From Flavobacteriales bacterium (GTDB lineage Bacteria; Bacteroidota; Bacteroidia; CAIKAF01): a DNA stretch of 64,000 bases. Each line of letters opens with the position of its first letter. Positions within the stretch are counted from its first letter, which is position 1. The stretch lies in assembly GCA_018401695.1 (NCBI GenBank), contig JAGYKD010000001.1, positions 536,016-600,015 on the forward strand. The letters run 5' to 3'. Below the pieces are notes generated by a model that ran no database searches, was not told where the DNA came from, and saw nothing but the letters and a program-made list of their open reading frames with translations. Position numbers and translations under genes: made by a program. Shown here piece after piece: positions 47,138-56,062 of the stretch.

Positions 47138-47301
47138 ACTTACTGCATTTTTTTATCCCCAAGCCAACCCCATTAGAATAAACTATTTATTCCCGATTAT
47201 ATTTTACCGACACATACTACCCTTCCCCTGCTTTCGTTTTATGGGTGACAAAAGTCATAGACACCCAAAAAAAAGAAGCTAACTTGCCTAAAATTCAAAT
47301 C

Positions 47302-47727
47302 ATGAAGAAGCTAGTTTTCCCCATCCTTGCTCTTGTGGCCCTCAGCGCCTGCTCCGACGACAACAATAAAGCGGAATTGGAAAGTTTTGCTCAGGACGGA
47401 GAATGGGTCATAAGCAAGCTCATCGATTCCGGAACCGACGAATCCTCCTATTTTGTGGATTACCGCTTCACCTTCGAATCCGGCGGCACGCTTAAAGCCA
47501 GCAGCTCAAGCGACACCATAACAGGCACTTGGTCGGTAACCAACGACGACAGCAGCGACGACAGCAACAGCAGCAACGATCTGGACTTCCTAATTTCCTT
47601 TAACCAGCCTTTCCCTTGGGACGAATTAAACGACGACTGGGACGTACAAAGCTTTAGCAACACCCAAATAGCACTGGTAGATGAAAGCAGCGACGGCGAT
47701 AACGACGAGCTGACCTTTAGCAGATAA
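47302..47727 (+). CDS. Small lipoprotein, lipocalin-like
   Basis: MKKLVFPILALVALSACSDDNNKAELESFAQDGEWVISKLIDSG. Confidence 0.72.
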   Translation: MKKLVFPILALVALSACSDDNNKAELESFAQDGEWVISKLIDSGTDESSYFVDYRFTFESGGTLKASSSSDTITGTWSVTNDDSSDDSNSSNDLDFLISFNQPFPWDELNDDWDVQSFSNTQIALVDESSDGDNDELTFSR

Positions 47728-47788
47728 GCTTTAGCTTAAAGAGGCTGTTTTTGGGCTTGGGCCCCGGTTCCAAAGCACAATCCTTTAC

Positions 47789-48356
47789 TCGGTACAAAGG
47801 CTGCGCTCCTGCGGAGCTGTGCTCAATGGAGCTATTTCCAAAGGGACACGTCGTTCGGTGACCATGTGCAACAGCTCCGCAGGAGCGACACCTTTGCAGC
47901 TCCGTAGGTGCGACATCCCTGCCAGCTCCGTAGGAGCGAAACCTTTGCAGCTCCATAGGAGCGAAACCCCTGCCAGCTCCGTAGGAGCGAAACCTTTGCA
48001 GCTCCGTAGGAGCGAAACCCCTGCCAGCTCCGTAGGAGCGCGAAACCTTTGCAGCTCCGTAGGAGCGAAACCCCTGCCAGCTCCGTAGGAGCGACACCTT
48101 TGCAGCTCCGTAGGAGCGAAACCCCTGCCAGCTCCGTAGGAGCGAAACCTTTGCAGCTCCATAGGAGCGAAACCCCTGCCAGCTCCGTAGGAGCGAAACC
48201 TTTGCAGCTCCATAGGAGCGAAACCCCTGCCAGCTCCGTAGGAGCGAAACCTTTGCAGCTCCATAGGAGCGAAACCCCTGCCAGCTCCGTAGGAGCGAAA
48301 CCTTTGCAGCTCCATAGGAGCGAAACCCCTGCCAGCTCCGTAGGAGCGAAACCTTA
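47789..48356. repeat. REP-type palindrome array 2 with the same header (~19 units)
   Basis: Same ~85-bp header at 47789-47876, then alternating ~25-bp units (acctttg / acccctgc spacers); runs to within 10 bp of the Y1 transposase stop. Confidence 0.93.
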
Positions 48357-48364
48357 GTTATCTC

Positions 48365-48826
48365 TCAGTCGAACCAGTCAAATAAATATTGTTCGTCATA
48401 ATCAACATGGAAAATGTTTAAAAAATGAATGTACTCTTTCTTAAAGGTTCTTTTTCGATGATTTTCCGGTTGATTCAAAATGTACTTAACCACCCTATCC
48501 AATTCGCTTTTGGCATAGCTGAATGCCCCAAAACCTTCCTGCCATTGGAATTTGGAATTGGTGTATTGATGGTCGTTTATCCATTTGGAAGAATTCGATT
48601 TGATATCTCTTACTAAATCGGATAGGGATTGTGCAGGGTGAAGGCCTACCAAAATATGGCAGTGGTCCGGCATGCAATAAATTGCAAGTAGCTTATGCTT
48701 GTTGTTCTGAATGATTCCGGTCATGTATTTTTCAAGCGGCTCCCGAAAATCTTCATGTATCATCGACCTCCGGTATTTTACCGCACATACAATTTGAACC
48801 AACAATTGCGTATAAGTATTCCCCAT
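48365..48826 (-). CDS. IS200/Y1-type (RAYT-like) transposase
   Basis: MGNTYTQLLVQIVCAVKYRRSMI..., MPDHCHILVGLHPAQSLSDLVRDIKSNSSKWI (HUH), FSYAKSELDRVVKYILNQPENHRKRTFKKEYIHFL (catalytic Tyr region); start reassigned to 48826. Confidence 0.92.
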   Translation of the reverse strand: MGNTYTQLLVQIVCAVKYRRSMIHEDFREPLEKYMTGIIQNNKHKLLAIYCMPDHCHILVGLHPAQSLSDLVRDIKSNSSKWINDHQYTNSKFQWQEGFGAFSYAKSELDRVVKYILNQPENHRKRTFKKEYIHFLNIFHVDYDEQYLFDWFD

Positions 48827-48875
48827 CGTTCTTTGTTTCGTTGTTAATCTAATGAAATTGCGCTTCCAAGAAACA

Positions 48876-49021
48876 AGACCCTCGACGCGTTGTGTTTTCA
48901 AGACAAAGTCCCTGACCGGAGCGCCAGGTTTTTAATCCTGACTCAAAGATGCTGACCTCAGCGTCAGTAAAGAGGGACAGGAACAAAATCACCGCTAGAA
49001 TAGCAAGGCGTCAACGGTCTC
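48876..49021. repeat. ~146-bp inverted-repeat (REPIN-like) element upstream of the Y1 transposase
   Basis: gaccctcgacgcgttgtgttttcaagac ... ggcgtcaacggtctcc; homologous (reversed) to 51940-52082. Confidence 0.8.
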
Positions 49022-49065
49022 CAAACGGCATTTTATTGCGTCTGCTTTCACCTGCACCGAGCAGC

Positions 49066-50184
49066 CTATTGCTTCTCAAACTCCAACACGCTCAGCAAAG
49101 GAGAAAAAGTAGCGGTTCCGGTAAATTGCGCAGGGCCGCAACGCATTTGATTGTTGTTCAAATAATACACCCCCTGAGCAGGAATGGAAACACCACTGTT
49201 GTGACTGCATGAGCTTCCTTCCAATTCAATACTGTTTCCCGCAGAAAGCCAAAGATTATAATCTTCAAAATACACTTGGTCTCTATAACGCAGGTGCGTA
49301 CCATTGAGCTTTATCCCGGAGCCGTTGCAACAGCTGCCCATTTGCAAATCCCAACGGGTATAGGTTCCTGTTGTGTCGCCGGTGCATGGATTGGGTTGAG
49401 CAGGAGAGGCCTGAATGGTTTGAGTACTATGACTTTGTACTTGTTGTATCTGACTATTGCCCATTATTTTGGCAAGCTTCCACTGTCGGTTGCCAGGTAC
49501 CGTTTGGATTCCATCGCTTGCCGAAAAGGTATGCACTTGCACAAAGCTCAGACTGCTTTGAGGATTGGCAGTCGCATCAAATTCCAACACATTTACCCAA
49601 CGACTAACGCGCACCACAGCTCCGGGAATTGCCGAAGTGCCACATTGCCTCACATCCGGGGTGCAGTCATTATAATTTTCATTAAAAATAGTGCCGCAAT
49701 TGCCACAACTGCCGGTAGGTTGCTGCACGACTGGAATGGAATAACAAGGGGCACTATGTCCCACTTGCAAACTGTCTCCGGCCTTAAGCCACAAAGGCGC
49801 TTTGAGTCTAACCAAACTGGTGGACTGGTAATTTTCCAAAGCTGCTTCTTGCCCGTTAATGTAAATAGCTGCGTATCTGGAACTGCAATCCGACCAAGAA
49901 TAGCTGCGCATCTCCCGATTGTTGCAGGAGCTGTTGGCACAACCATTGCAGGCATCGGGCGTACTGGCATTGCCTCTGGGATAACTCACCGAAACCGAAG
50001 ATCGATAGGGCTTGGTTTCATCGATCACAGCAATGACCTTCCAGACCTTTCCCGAAGGTACGGTAACTGAGCCGCTGTCGCTGTTAAACAAGAGCACCCG
50101 GCTAAACTCCAAAGACTGGGTCTGTCCGTACCCTATTTTCGCAGCCGAGCAAAAGAGCATCAAAGAAATCAGGCTTACTTTCAT
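49066..50184 (-). CDS. Secreted hypothetical protein
   Basis: MKVSLISLMLFCSAAKIGYGQ signal peptide; duplicated ~180-aa Cys-containing halves. Confidence 0.65.
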   Translation of the reverse strand: MKVSLISLMLFCSAAKIGYGQTQSLEFSRVLLFNSDSGSVTVPSGKVWKVIAVIDETKPYRSSVSVSYPRGNASTPDACNGCANSSCNNREMRSYSWSDCSSRYAAIYINGQEAALENYQSTSLVRLKAPLWLKAGDSLQVGHSAPCYSIPVVQQPTGSCGNCGTIFNENYNDCTPDVRQCGTSAIPGAVVRVSRWVNVLEFDATANPQSSLSFVQVHTFSASDGIQTVPGNRQWKLAKIMGNSQIQQVQSHSTQTIQASPAQPNPCTGDTTGTYTRWDLQMGSCCNGSGIKLNGTHLRYRDQVYFEDYNLWLSAGNSIELEGSSCSHNSGVSIPAQGVYYLNNNQMRCGPAQFTGTATFSPLLSVLEFEKQ

Positions 50185-50376
50185 ATAGTAAAAATACAAA
50201 AAGAGCTTTGACTTAAAATCCTCCGGCAAAAGCATAGAAATTGCCGCCCCCCTAGCTCCGCAGGAGCGCAACCCGTGCCAAATCCTTAGGAGCGCAACCG
50301 TTGTTCGCCCTTCAAGTTTCAAAAATTAAACCTTTGAACCATGGCGAAGTCTAAAGATTAAACAGTAACTTTCAAC

Positions 50377-51936
50377 ATGAAAAAGCTTTTCGCTCTGTGT
50401 TTTGTTGCGCTGCTTGGCCAGTCCATAAAGGCACATTCCCCCACCTGGACCGACGGCATTGCCTGCATCATTTACTCGCATTGCTCAAGCTGTCACAACA
50501 GCAACGGAATAGCTCCCTTTAGTCTAACTACCTACGACGAGGTATACGCCAACCGCTTTTCCATTGCCGCTTCCGTTCAAGCCAAAAGCATGCCTCCTTT
50601 CCCTCCCGACATGTCTAAGCAGCGCCTGGCACATGCCAATGTGTTGAGCCAACATGAAATCGATGAAATTGTGGATTGGGTCAACAATTTTGCGCCCTTG
50701 GGCAATGTCGCCGATATGCCTACGCCTCCGGTGTATCCCAACGGCTATGAACTCCAAAATGCAGATGTGGTATTGCGCATGCCCAACTATACCGTGAATA
50801 CCGTAAACGACTTATACCGAGTTTTTGTGCTTCCGGTGGGCAACACCGGCACCCAATACATTTCAGAAATTGAGGTGGTTCCTGGCAACCGAGATATTGT
50901 GCACCATGCCTTGGTGTATCAAGACAATAGTCAAGTACCGGTAAATCTGGACGCCAACGATCCGGGACCGGGCTATACGGCTTTTGGGGGCACCAATTCA
51001 CAAAACTCCACCTTGCTTTGGGGCTATACTCCCGGTCAAAAGGTGTTTAAATATGCGCCGGGCTTTGGGGTTAAGCTGGAGCCCAACACCAACATTCTTT
51101 TGCAGGTTCATTATCCCGGAGGTATAAGCAATCAGGTGGATTCCACCTCCGTGCGCATAAAGTATGCATCTGCTACGCCCAGGGAGTTGGCCGTTTTGCC
51201 CGTGATAAACCATGTAACTACCCTCACCAACGGTCCTTTGTTTATTCCTGCGAACACGGTAAAGACCATGTATGCAGAATTTCAGGTTCCCTCCGACGTT
51301 ACGGTGACCAGCGTTATGCCGCACATGCATTTGATTGGAACATCCATTAAAGCCTATGCGCTTACGCCTACTCAAGACACCATTCATCTCATAGATATTC
51401 CCCAATGGGATTTCCATTGGCAAGGCTTTTATCAATTCCCCAAGCCTTTGCGCATTCCGGCCAATAGTGTGGTGCATGCCGAAGCCGTTTACGACAATAC
51501 TAGCAACAACCCCTATAATCCAAACAATCCGCCCCAAAATGTAAGTGCCGGCGAAGGCACCGAAGACGAAATGATGCTCATCTATTTTAACGTATCGAAT
51601 TATTTTCCCGGAGACACCAATATTATAGTAGATACGGTAAGTCACTTGCCCCACCACCCTTCTTGCTACGCCCTTACCGGCTTGAGCGAAACGGAAAAAA
51701 CCGGTGCTATGCTTCGGTTTTACCCTAACCCAAGTTCGTATGAAGTCCGTTTGGCCGGATTGAACCAAGACGCTACCGTACGTTTGTTTGATCAGCGAGG
51801 AAAAACCGCCGGAATATGGTCGGTTAGCTCAGAGGCCAACCTATTGAAAGTGCAGAACTTGTCCTCCGGACTGTATTATGCCCAAATTCGACTGAAGGAC
51901 GGAACGGTGTATTACCAAAAGCTGGTGCTTCAGTAA
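50377..51936 (+). CDS. Secreted c-type-cytochrome-like / copper monooxygenase-like protein with T9SS C-terminal sorting domain
   Basis: Heme motif CSSCH; PHMHLIGTSIKAYA; C-terminal RFYPNPSSYEVRLAGLN...NLSSGLYYAQIRLKDGTVYYQKLVLQ. Confidence 0.82.
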   Translation: MKKLFALCFVALLGQSIKAHSPTWTDGIACIIYSHCSSCHNSNGIAPFSLTTYDEVYANRFSIAASVQAKSMPPFPPDMSKQRLAHANVLSQHEIDEIVDWVNNFAPLGNVADMPTPPVYPNGYELQNADVVLRMPNYTVNTVNDLYRVFVLPVGNTGTQYISEIEVVPGNRDIVHHALVYQDNSQVPVNLDANDPGPGYTAFGGTNSQNSTLLWGYTPGQKVFKYAPGFGVKLEPNTNILLQVHYPGGISNQVDSTSVRIKYASATPRELAVLPVINHVTTLTNGPLFIPANTVKTMYAEFQVPSDVTVTSVMPHMHLIGTSIKAYALTPTQDTIHLIDIPQWDFHWQGFYQFPKPLRIPANSVVHAEAVYDNTSNNPYNPNNPPQNVSAGEGTEDEMMLIYFNVSNYFPGDTNIIVDTVSHLPHHPSCYALTGLSETEKTGAMLRFYPNPSSYEVRLAGLNQDATVRLFDQRGKTAGIWSVSSEANLLKVQNLSSGLYYAQIRLKDGTVYYQKLVLQ

Positions 51937-51939
51937 GTG

Positions 51940-52082
51940 GAGACTGTTGATGCGATGCTATTCTGGCGGCAATCCTGTCCTGACAGGAACGTCAGGGTCT
52001 GCGTTGCAGGCAAATCTCAAGTATTTTATCCTGACCGCAGCGTCAGGACTAGGTCTTGAAAACGCAACGCATCAACCGTCTC
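51940..52082. repeat. ~143-bp inverted-repeat (REPIN-like) element
   Basis: gagactgttgatgcgatg ... cgcaacgcatcaaccgtctc termini; two internal cctgac-N6-gtcagg hairpins. Confidence 0.85.
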
Positions 52083-52163
52083 AAGTTGGTTTGTTTTGGA
52101 AGGGGCTTGTTTCAACCGCGGGCGAGTGGCCATAATATTAAGGCTTCCAAAAAGAACTTTGGT

Positions 52164-52328
52164 TCGGAGCTTAAGCGCCCCGGCGGAGTTGGAAAGCCCG
52201 GAGGTTTTGGCCTTAGGGCAGCAAGCGCTGAGGAGGCCCCCGATATTTGGAGGGGGACCCCGGAAGCCTTGCTGCCCTTAGGCTGAAACCGAGGACTTGG
52301 AAACGGAGACGGAAAAGGCGCCCAAAAA
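52164..52328 (+). repeat. GC-rich nested-hairpin element E6
   Basis: cggagcttaagcgccccggcgg...ccttagggcagcaag...gaggaggcccccgatatttggagggggaccccg...cttgctgcccttagg...cggagacggaaaaggcgcccaaaaa. Confidence 0.85.
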
Positions 52329-52381
52329 AACACTCCTTGGAATGGCAAACCAGAAACCTCCTTGTTTAGGAGAATTTTGGG

Positions 52382-55303
52382 TCAGTCGTAGGGAATGAAA
52401 AACTCTACGCGGGTGCCGCGGGGCCTGCCGTCTTGGTCGTAGAGGTCGGTGATTTTAAAATTGGCAGGACGGTCTCTCAATTCATTAACCAATTGCAGGC
52501 GGTCCTTGGTAATTTGAATGCCTTTGCTGATGTAATCGCTTTGCTGGCTGCCTTCTTTTAGGGCTTCGCGTTTGACTCGACCGATGCCGTTGTCTTCGAT
52601 GAGACAATAAAGCATTCGGTTGGGCTTGGTTTCAAAAGAGATGAGCAATTTGGCGCCTTCTTTTTTAGGCAAGAGGCCATGTTTTATGGCGTTTTCAACG
52701 AAGGGTTGAATGATCATGGGCGGGATTCGGATGCTGGCTTGGTCCAACTCTTCGGGGACCAGAATGTGGTACTGAAAACGGTTGCTAAAGCGCAGGGTTT
52801 CAAGGCCGAGATAAAGCTCAAGTAGGGCAATCTTGTCCATTAGGCTTACGTCTTTTTGGTCCGATTGGTCCAAAATCATGCGCAATAAGCGGGCAAATTT
52901 GCTCAGGTATTGGTTGGCTTCCTTTTTGCGGTCGGTGTTGATTAGGTTTTGAATGGACCCCAGGCTATTGAACAGAAAATGTGGATTCATTTGCGCTTTA
53001 AGGGCCGTGAGTTTAAGCTCATTGAGCACTTTGTTGTATTCCGTTTTTTCCTTTTCTCTTTTTTTAATGTATTTGACTCTAAGCAAAATAAATATGGCCA
53101 CCAGACCAAGGGCCAACAGAACCATAAAGATGCGAAAGAGCAGGGTTTGCCAATATGCCGGTTTAATGGAAATACGGATATCGATGGGCTGCAGGGATTT
53201 TTGTCCATAATGATCTAATGCATAGGCAACGAAGTGGTAATTCCCTGGGGGTAAGCCGGCAAAGTTTATGATGTTACTTTTGGTTTGATACCAATTGCTG
53301 TCGAGTCCGTCCAATCGGTACGTATAGCTAATTCCCTTGGGGTTGCTGTACGAAATTCCATGCAACTCCAGCTCTAGGTTGTTGCTGTTGTGGTCCAGCT
53401 GCTCCAAGGTTTTTATTTGGGCCTGTTGGTCGTTGATTTTTATCCCGGCGAGATGAATGGGAGGTGGCGGGGATTGTTTTCGCATGCGTGAGCGGACAAA
53501 TAAATTAAGTCCTTCGTTGGAGGCTGCCCAGACCGAGTCGCCCTGAACCAGCACCTGATTGATTTCTTCGGCAAGCAAGCCTTCGGCCTCTCCAAAATGG
53601 CGCATTTGGTTGGATTCCGGATGAATTTTATCCAGTCCTTTTCTTCCGGAAACCCATAAGTTGCCTTGTTCATCCAAAAACACATGGTTTACCATATTTG
53701 AAGCCAATCCTACGCCGCTGTGGTAATGATAAATGGCTTCTTTTCCTTTTAATCCAAACAAGCCTGCGCCTAAAGTGCTCACCCACATTAAGCCACGCTT
53801 AGGATCGGAACAAATACTTGAAACCCGTTGGTTTTTAAAGGTGGATCCATCGACCCAAAAGCGATTGACTCCGCTTCGAAACAAACTCAGGCCCCATTCG
53901 GAAGCGTAGAGCAGGCCATCTTGGCTAAAATCGAACTCCATGGAACCGATTCGGCCAATAAGCTGGCGGTTCAAGACTTTCCCTTGGGCATTAAGCTGAA
54001 TCAAACTTTTACCGGCGCCGACCCAAACTTCTTGATCCAAACCCTCCACAAGAGAGCGACCTGGCTGGTCCAAAACACGAGTTAATCGTCCGGCCTTCCA
54101 GCGAAAAACACCGCGTTCGGTGGCTATCCAAATGCTTTCGTCGCTGTGTTGAATCAACTGGTTCACCCTTGAAGTAACGTACCCGGCTTTGCCCTCCAGC
54201 AGGGTTTGCATGGCGCCGTTTTTCCATGTAAACACCGCTCCATCGTCGGAACCCACTGCAATTCCCTCTTTTTTTAAATGGAGCAAGCTGGTGATATGAT
54301 TGGCTGCAGGTCTATTGCTGCGTCCAAAGCGCAGGGTACGGGCTTGGGGGACAAAATAAAGGCCGGAACCAGGGGTGGCGGCCCAAATGTTTCCTTCAAA
54401 ATCAAGCGCTAAAGATTGGACCCTTAATTCTTTTAAAAAATGGCTTTGAACAAACCAACCCACTTGGGAATCATAGGTCAATTGCACAACGCCCATGCTG
54501 GTACCCATCCACAAGTCGCCCTTGGAGTCGACCAAAAGGGCTTGGACAACCAAGTCGGGGACTTGGGTTTTCCAAAGGGGCAAAGGCTCTAATCCCGGAT
54601 CAATGCCGTATAGGCTGCCCCCATAAGCCATTAGCCATTGTTTGGTGGGGCCATGCCAAACCAAAGGTTGGGGCATGGCTTTTCCGGATTCGGAAAAAAC
54701 TCCGGGTTCTTTTTTCCACCGACCCAAAGAAAAGCTATACCATGAACCGCCTAGATTTCCTGAGGCAAGAAGTTGCCCCTTATGGTTTTCGGCAAAGTTC
54801 ATTACTACCTGCCCGGGGGTTTGGTAGCTACCTAAAATTGAATCGTTTCGGGTTTGAAAAACCCATTGGTCGTAACTGCTGAACCAAACCCTGTTGCTTT
54901 GGTCGTAATAGACCGAGGCAATGTTGTGGCGTGCAAGTCGTGGGATTTTATGGTAAGTTTCGGCCTGGCCTTGTACGATTCGTCCCGGAATTCCCTTTCC
55001 GGTGCTAAACCACAAGTTTCCCATAGGCGTAGGAGCCAGGACTTGTACTTCGTTGTCGGGTAAGCCTTCGCCGGTGGTAAAGGTATGGAAGGTTTGGCCG
55101 TCGAACCGAGCAATTCCGGCATTGGTGCTTATCCAAATATATCCTTGAGCATCCGTGCAGACCTGGTGTATTTCGGAGGAGGGGAGGCCATCGGAAGAGG
55201 AGAGCCGTCTATGCACCACTTCTTGCCCATATCCCTTGGAGACAGGAAACAAGCCAAAAAGTGGCAGCAAGAGCAAAAGAGAGAGCCTATGGGACAAAGG
55301 CAT
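52382..55303 (-). CDS. Two-component regulator propeller / Y_Y_Y sensor histidine kinase (LytS-type His kinase)
   Basis: Propeller repeats, TM FRIFMVLLALGLVAIFILLRVKYI, KAQMNPHFLFNSLGSIQNLI, PPMIIQPFVENAIKHGL. Confidence 0.93.
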   Translation of the reverse strand: MPLSHRLSLLLLLPLFGLFPVSKGYGQEVVHRRLSSSDGLPSSEIHQVCTDAQGYIWISTNAGIARFDGQTFHTFTTGEGLPDNEVQVLAPTPMGNLWFSTGKGIPGRIVQGQAETYHKIPRLARHNIASVYYDQSNRVWFSSYDQWVFQTRNDSILGSYQTPGQVVMNFAENHKGQLLASGNLGGSWYSFSLGRWKKEPGVFSESGKAMPQPLVWHGPTKQWLMAYGGSLYGIDPGLEPLPLWKTQVPDLVVQALLVDSKGDLWMGTSMGVVQLTYDSQVGWFVQSHFLKELRVQSLALDFEGNIWAATPGSGLYFVPQARTLRFGRSNRPAANHITSLLHLKKEGIAVGSDDGAVFTWKNGAMQTLLEGKAGYVTSRVNQLIQHSDESIWIATERGVFRWKAGRLTRVLDQPGRSLVEGLDQEVWVGAGKSLIQLNAQGKVLNRQLIGRIGSMEFDFSQDGLLYASEWGLSLFRSGVNRFWVDGSTFKNQRVSSICSDPKRGLMWVSTLGAGLFGLKGKEAIYHYHSGVGLASNMVNHVFLDEQGNLWVSGRKGLDKIHPESNQMRHFGEAEGLLAEEINQVLVQGDSVWAASNEGLNLFVRSRMRKQSPPPPIHLAGIKINDQQAQIKTLEQLDHNSNNLELELHGISYSNPKGISYTYRLDGLDSNWYQTKSNIINFAGLPPGNYHFVAYALDHYGQKSLQPIDIRISIKPAYWQTLLFRIFMVLLALGLVAIFILLRVKYIKKREKEKTEYNKVLNELKLTALKAQMNPHFLFNSLGSIQNLINTDRKKEANQYLSKFARLLRMILDQSDQKDVSLMDKIALLELYLGLETLRFSNRFQYHILVPEELDQASIRIPPMIIQPFVENAIKHGLLPKKEGAKLLISFETKPNRMLYCLIEDNGIGRVKREALKEGSQQSDYISKGIQITKDRLQLVNELRDRPANFKITDLYDQDGRPRGTRVEFFIPYD

Positions 55304-55360
55304 TGAGGTTCTTTGCTCAAAAGTACATGGAATTTATATAAAACGGATGCGAAGAGGCTA

Positions 55361-56062
55361 TCAATTATTAACCAAAAGTTTAAATCCTTTACCGTGCACG
55401 TTTAGGATTTCCAAACGCTTGTCTTCTTTTAAATATTTACGCAATTTGGTAATGTACACATCCATGCTACGCGCATTGAAATAGCTATCGTCACCCCAAA
55501 TGGTTTTTAGCGCAAAGGTTCGGTCTAAGGTTTGATTGATATTTAAGGCCAATAAGCGAAGCAGCTCGCTTTCTTTGCTGGTGAGCTTTTTATCGGTGCC
55601 GTTTAGGCTCAGCATTTGGCGGGTGGAATCAAAATGATAATTTCCTATATCAAAGTGGTGGTCTTTTTCGTGCAAAGAGGGCAAGTTGGATGATCGTTTA
55701 AGGACGGCTTGCACGCGGAGCAGCAATTCTTCCATATTAAAGGGCTTGGTGAGGTAATCGTCTGCACCGGATTTAAAGCCTTCGATTCGGTCGTCGGGCA
55801 AAGATTTAGCGGTTAAAAAAATGATGGGCATGCCCTCTTTTGCTTGACGAATTTCTTTGGCTAAGGTATGGCCGTCCTTTAGGGGGAGCATAATATCCAA
55901 AATACAGAGGTCAAAACGCTCTTTTGAAAACACATTGAAGCCTTCTTGCCCGTCAGTAGCAAGCACGGTTTCAAAGCCTTTGGCAGCTAAGTATTCTTTG
56001 AGCAGATTGCCTAAATTGGTTTCGTCTTCTACCAGAAGAATTCGGGGATTCATTTGTTCCAT
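55361..56062 (-). CDS. OmpR-family response regulator
   Basis: PRILLVEDETNLGNLLKEYL; CILDIMLPLKDG; winged helix ARSMDVYITKLRKYLKED. Confidence 0.95.
   Translation of the reverse strand: MEQMNPRILLVEDETNLGNLLKEYLAAKGFETVLATDGQEGFNVFSKERFDLCILDIMLPLKDGHTLAKEIRQAKEGMPIIFLTAKSLPDDRIEGFKSGADDYLTKPFNMEELLLRVQAVLKRSSNLPSLHEKDHHFDIGNYHFDSTRQMLSLNGTDKKLTSKESELLRLLALNINQTLDRTFALKTIWGDDSYFNARSMDVYITKLRKYLKEDKRLEILNVHGKGFKLLVNN

Noticed and set aside
47717-48357. ORFs with RFRSYGAGRGFAP(T/M)EL repeats (also 45697-46185)
   Set aside because: The ~25-bp REP units lack stops in some frames; the repetitive peptide is a by-product.
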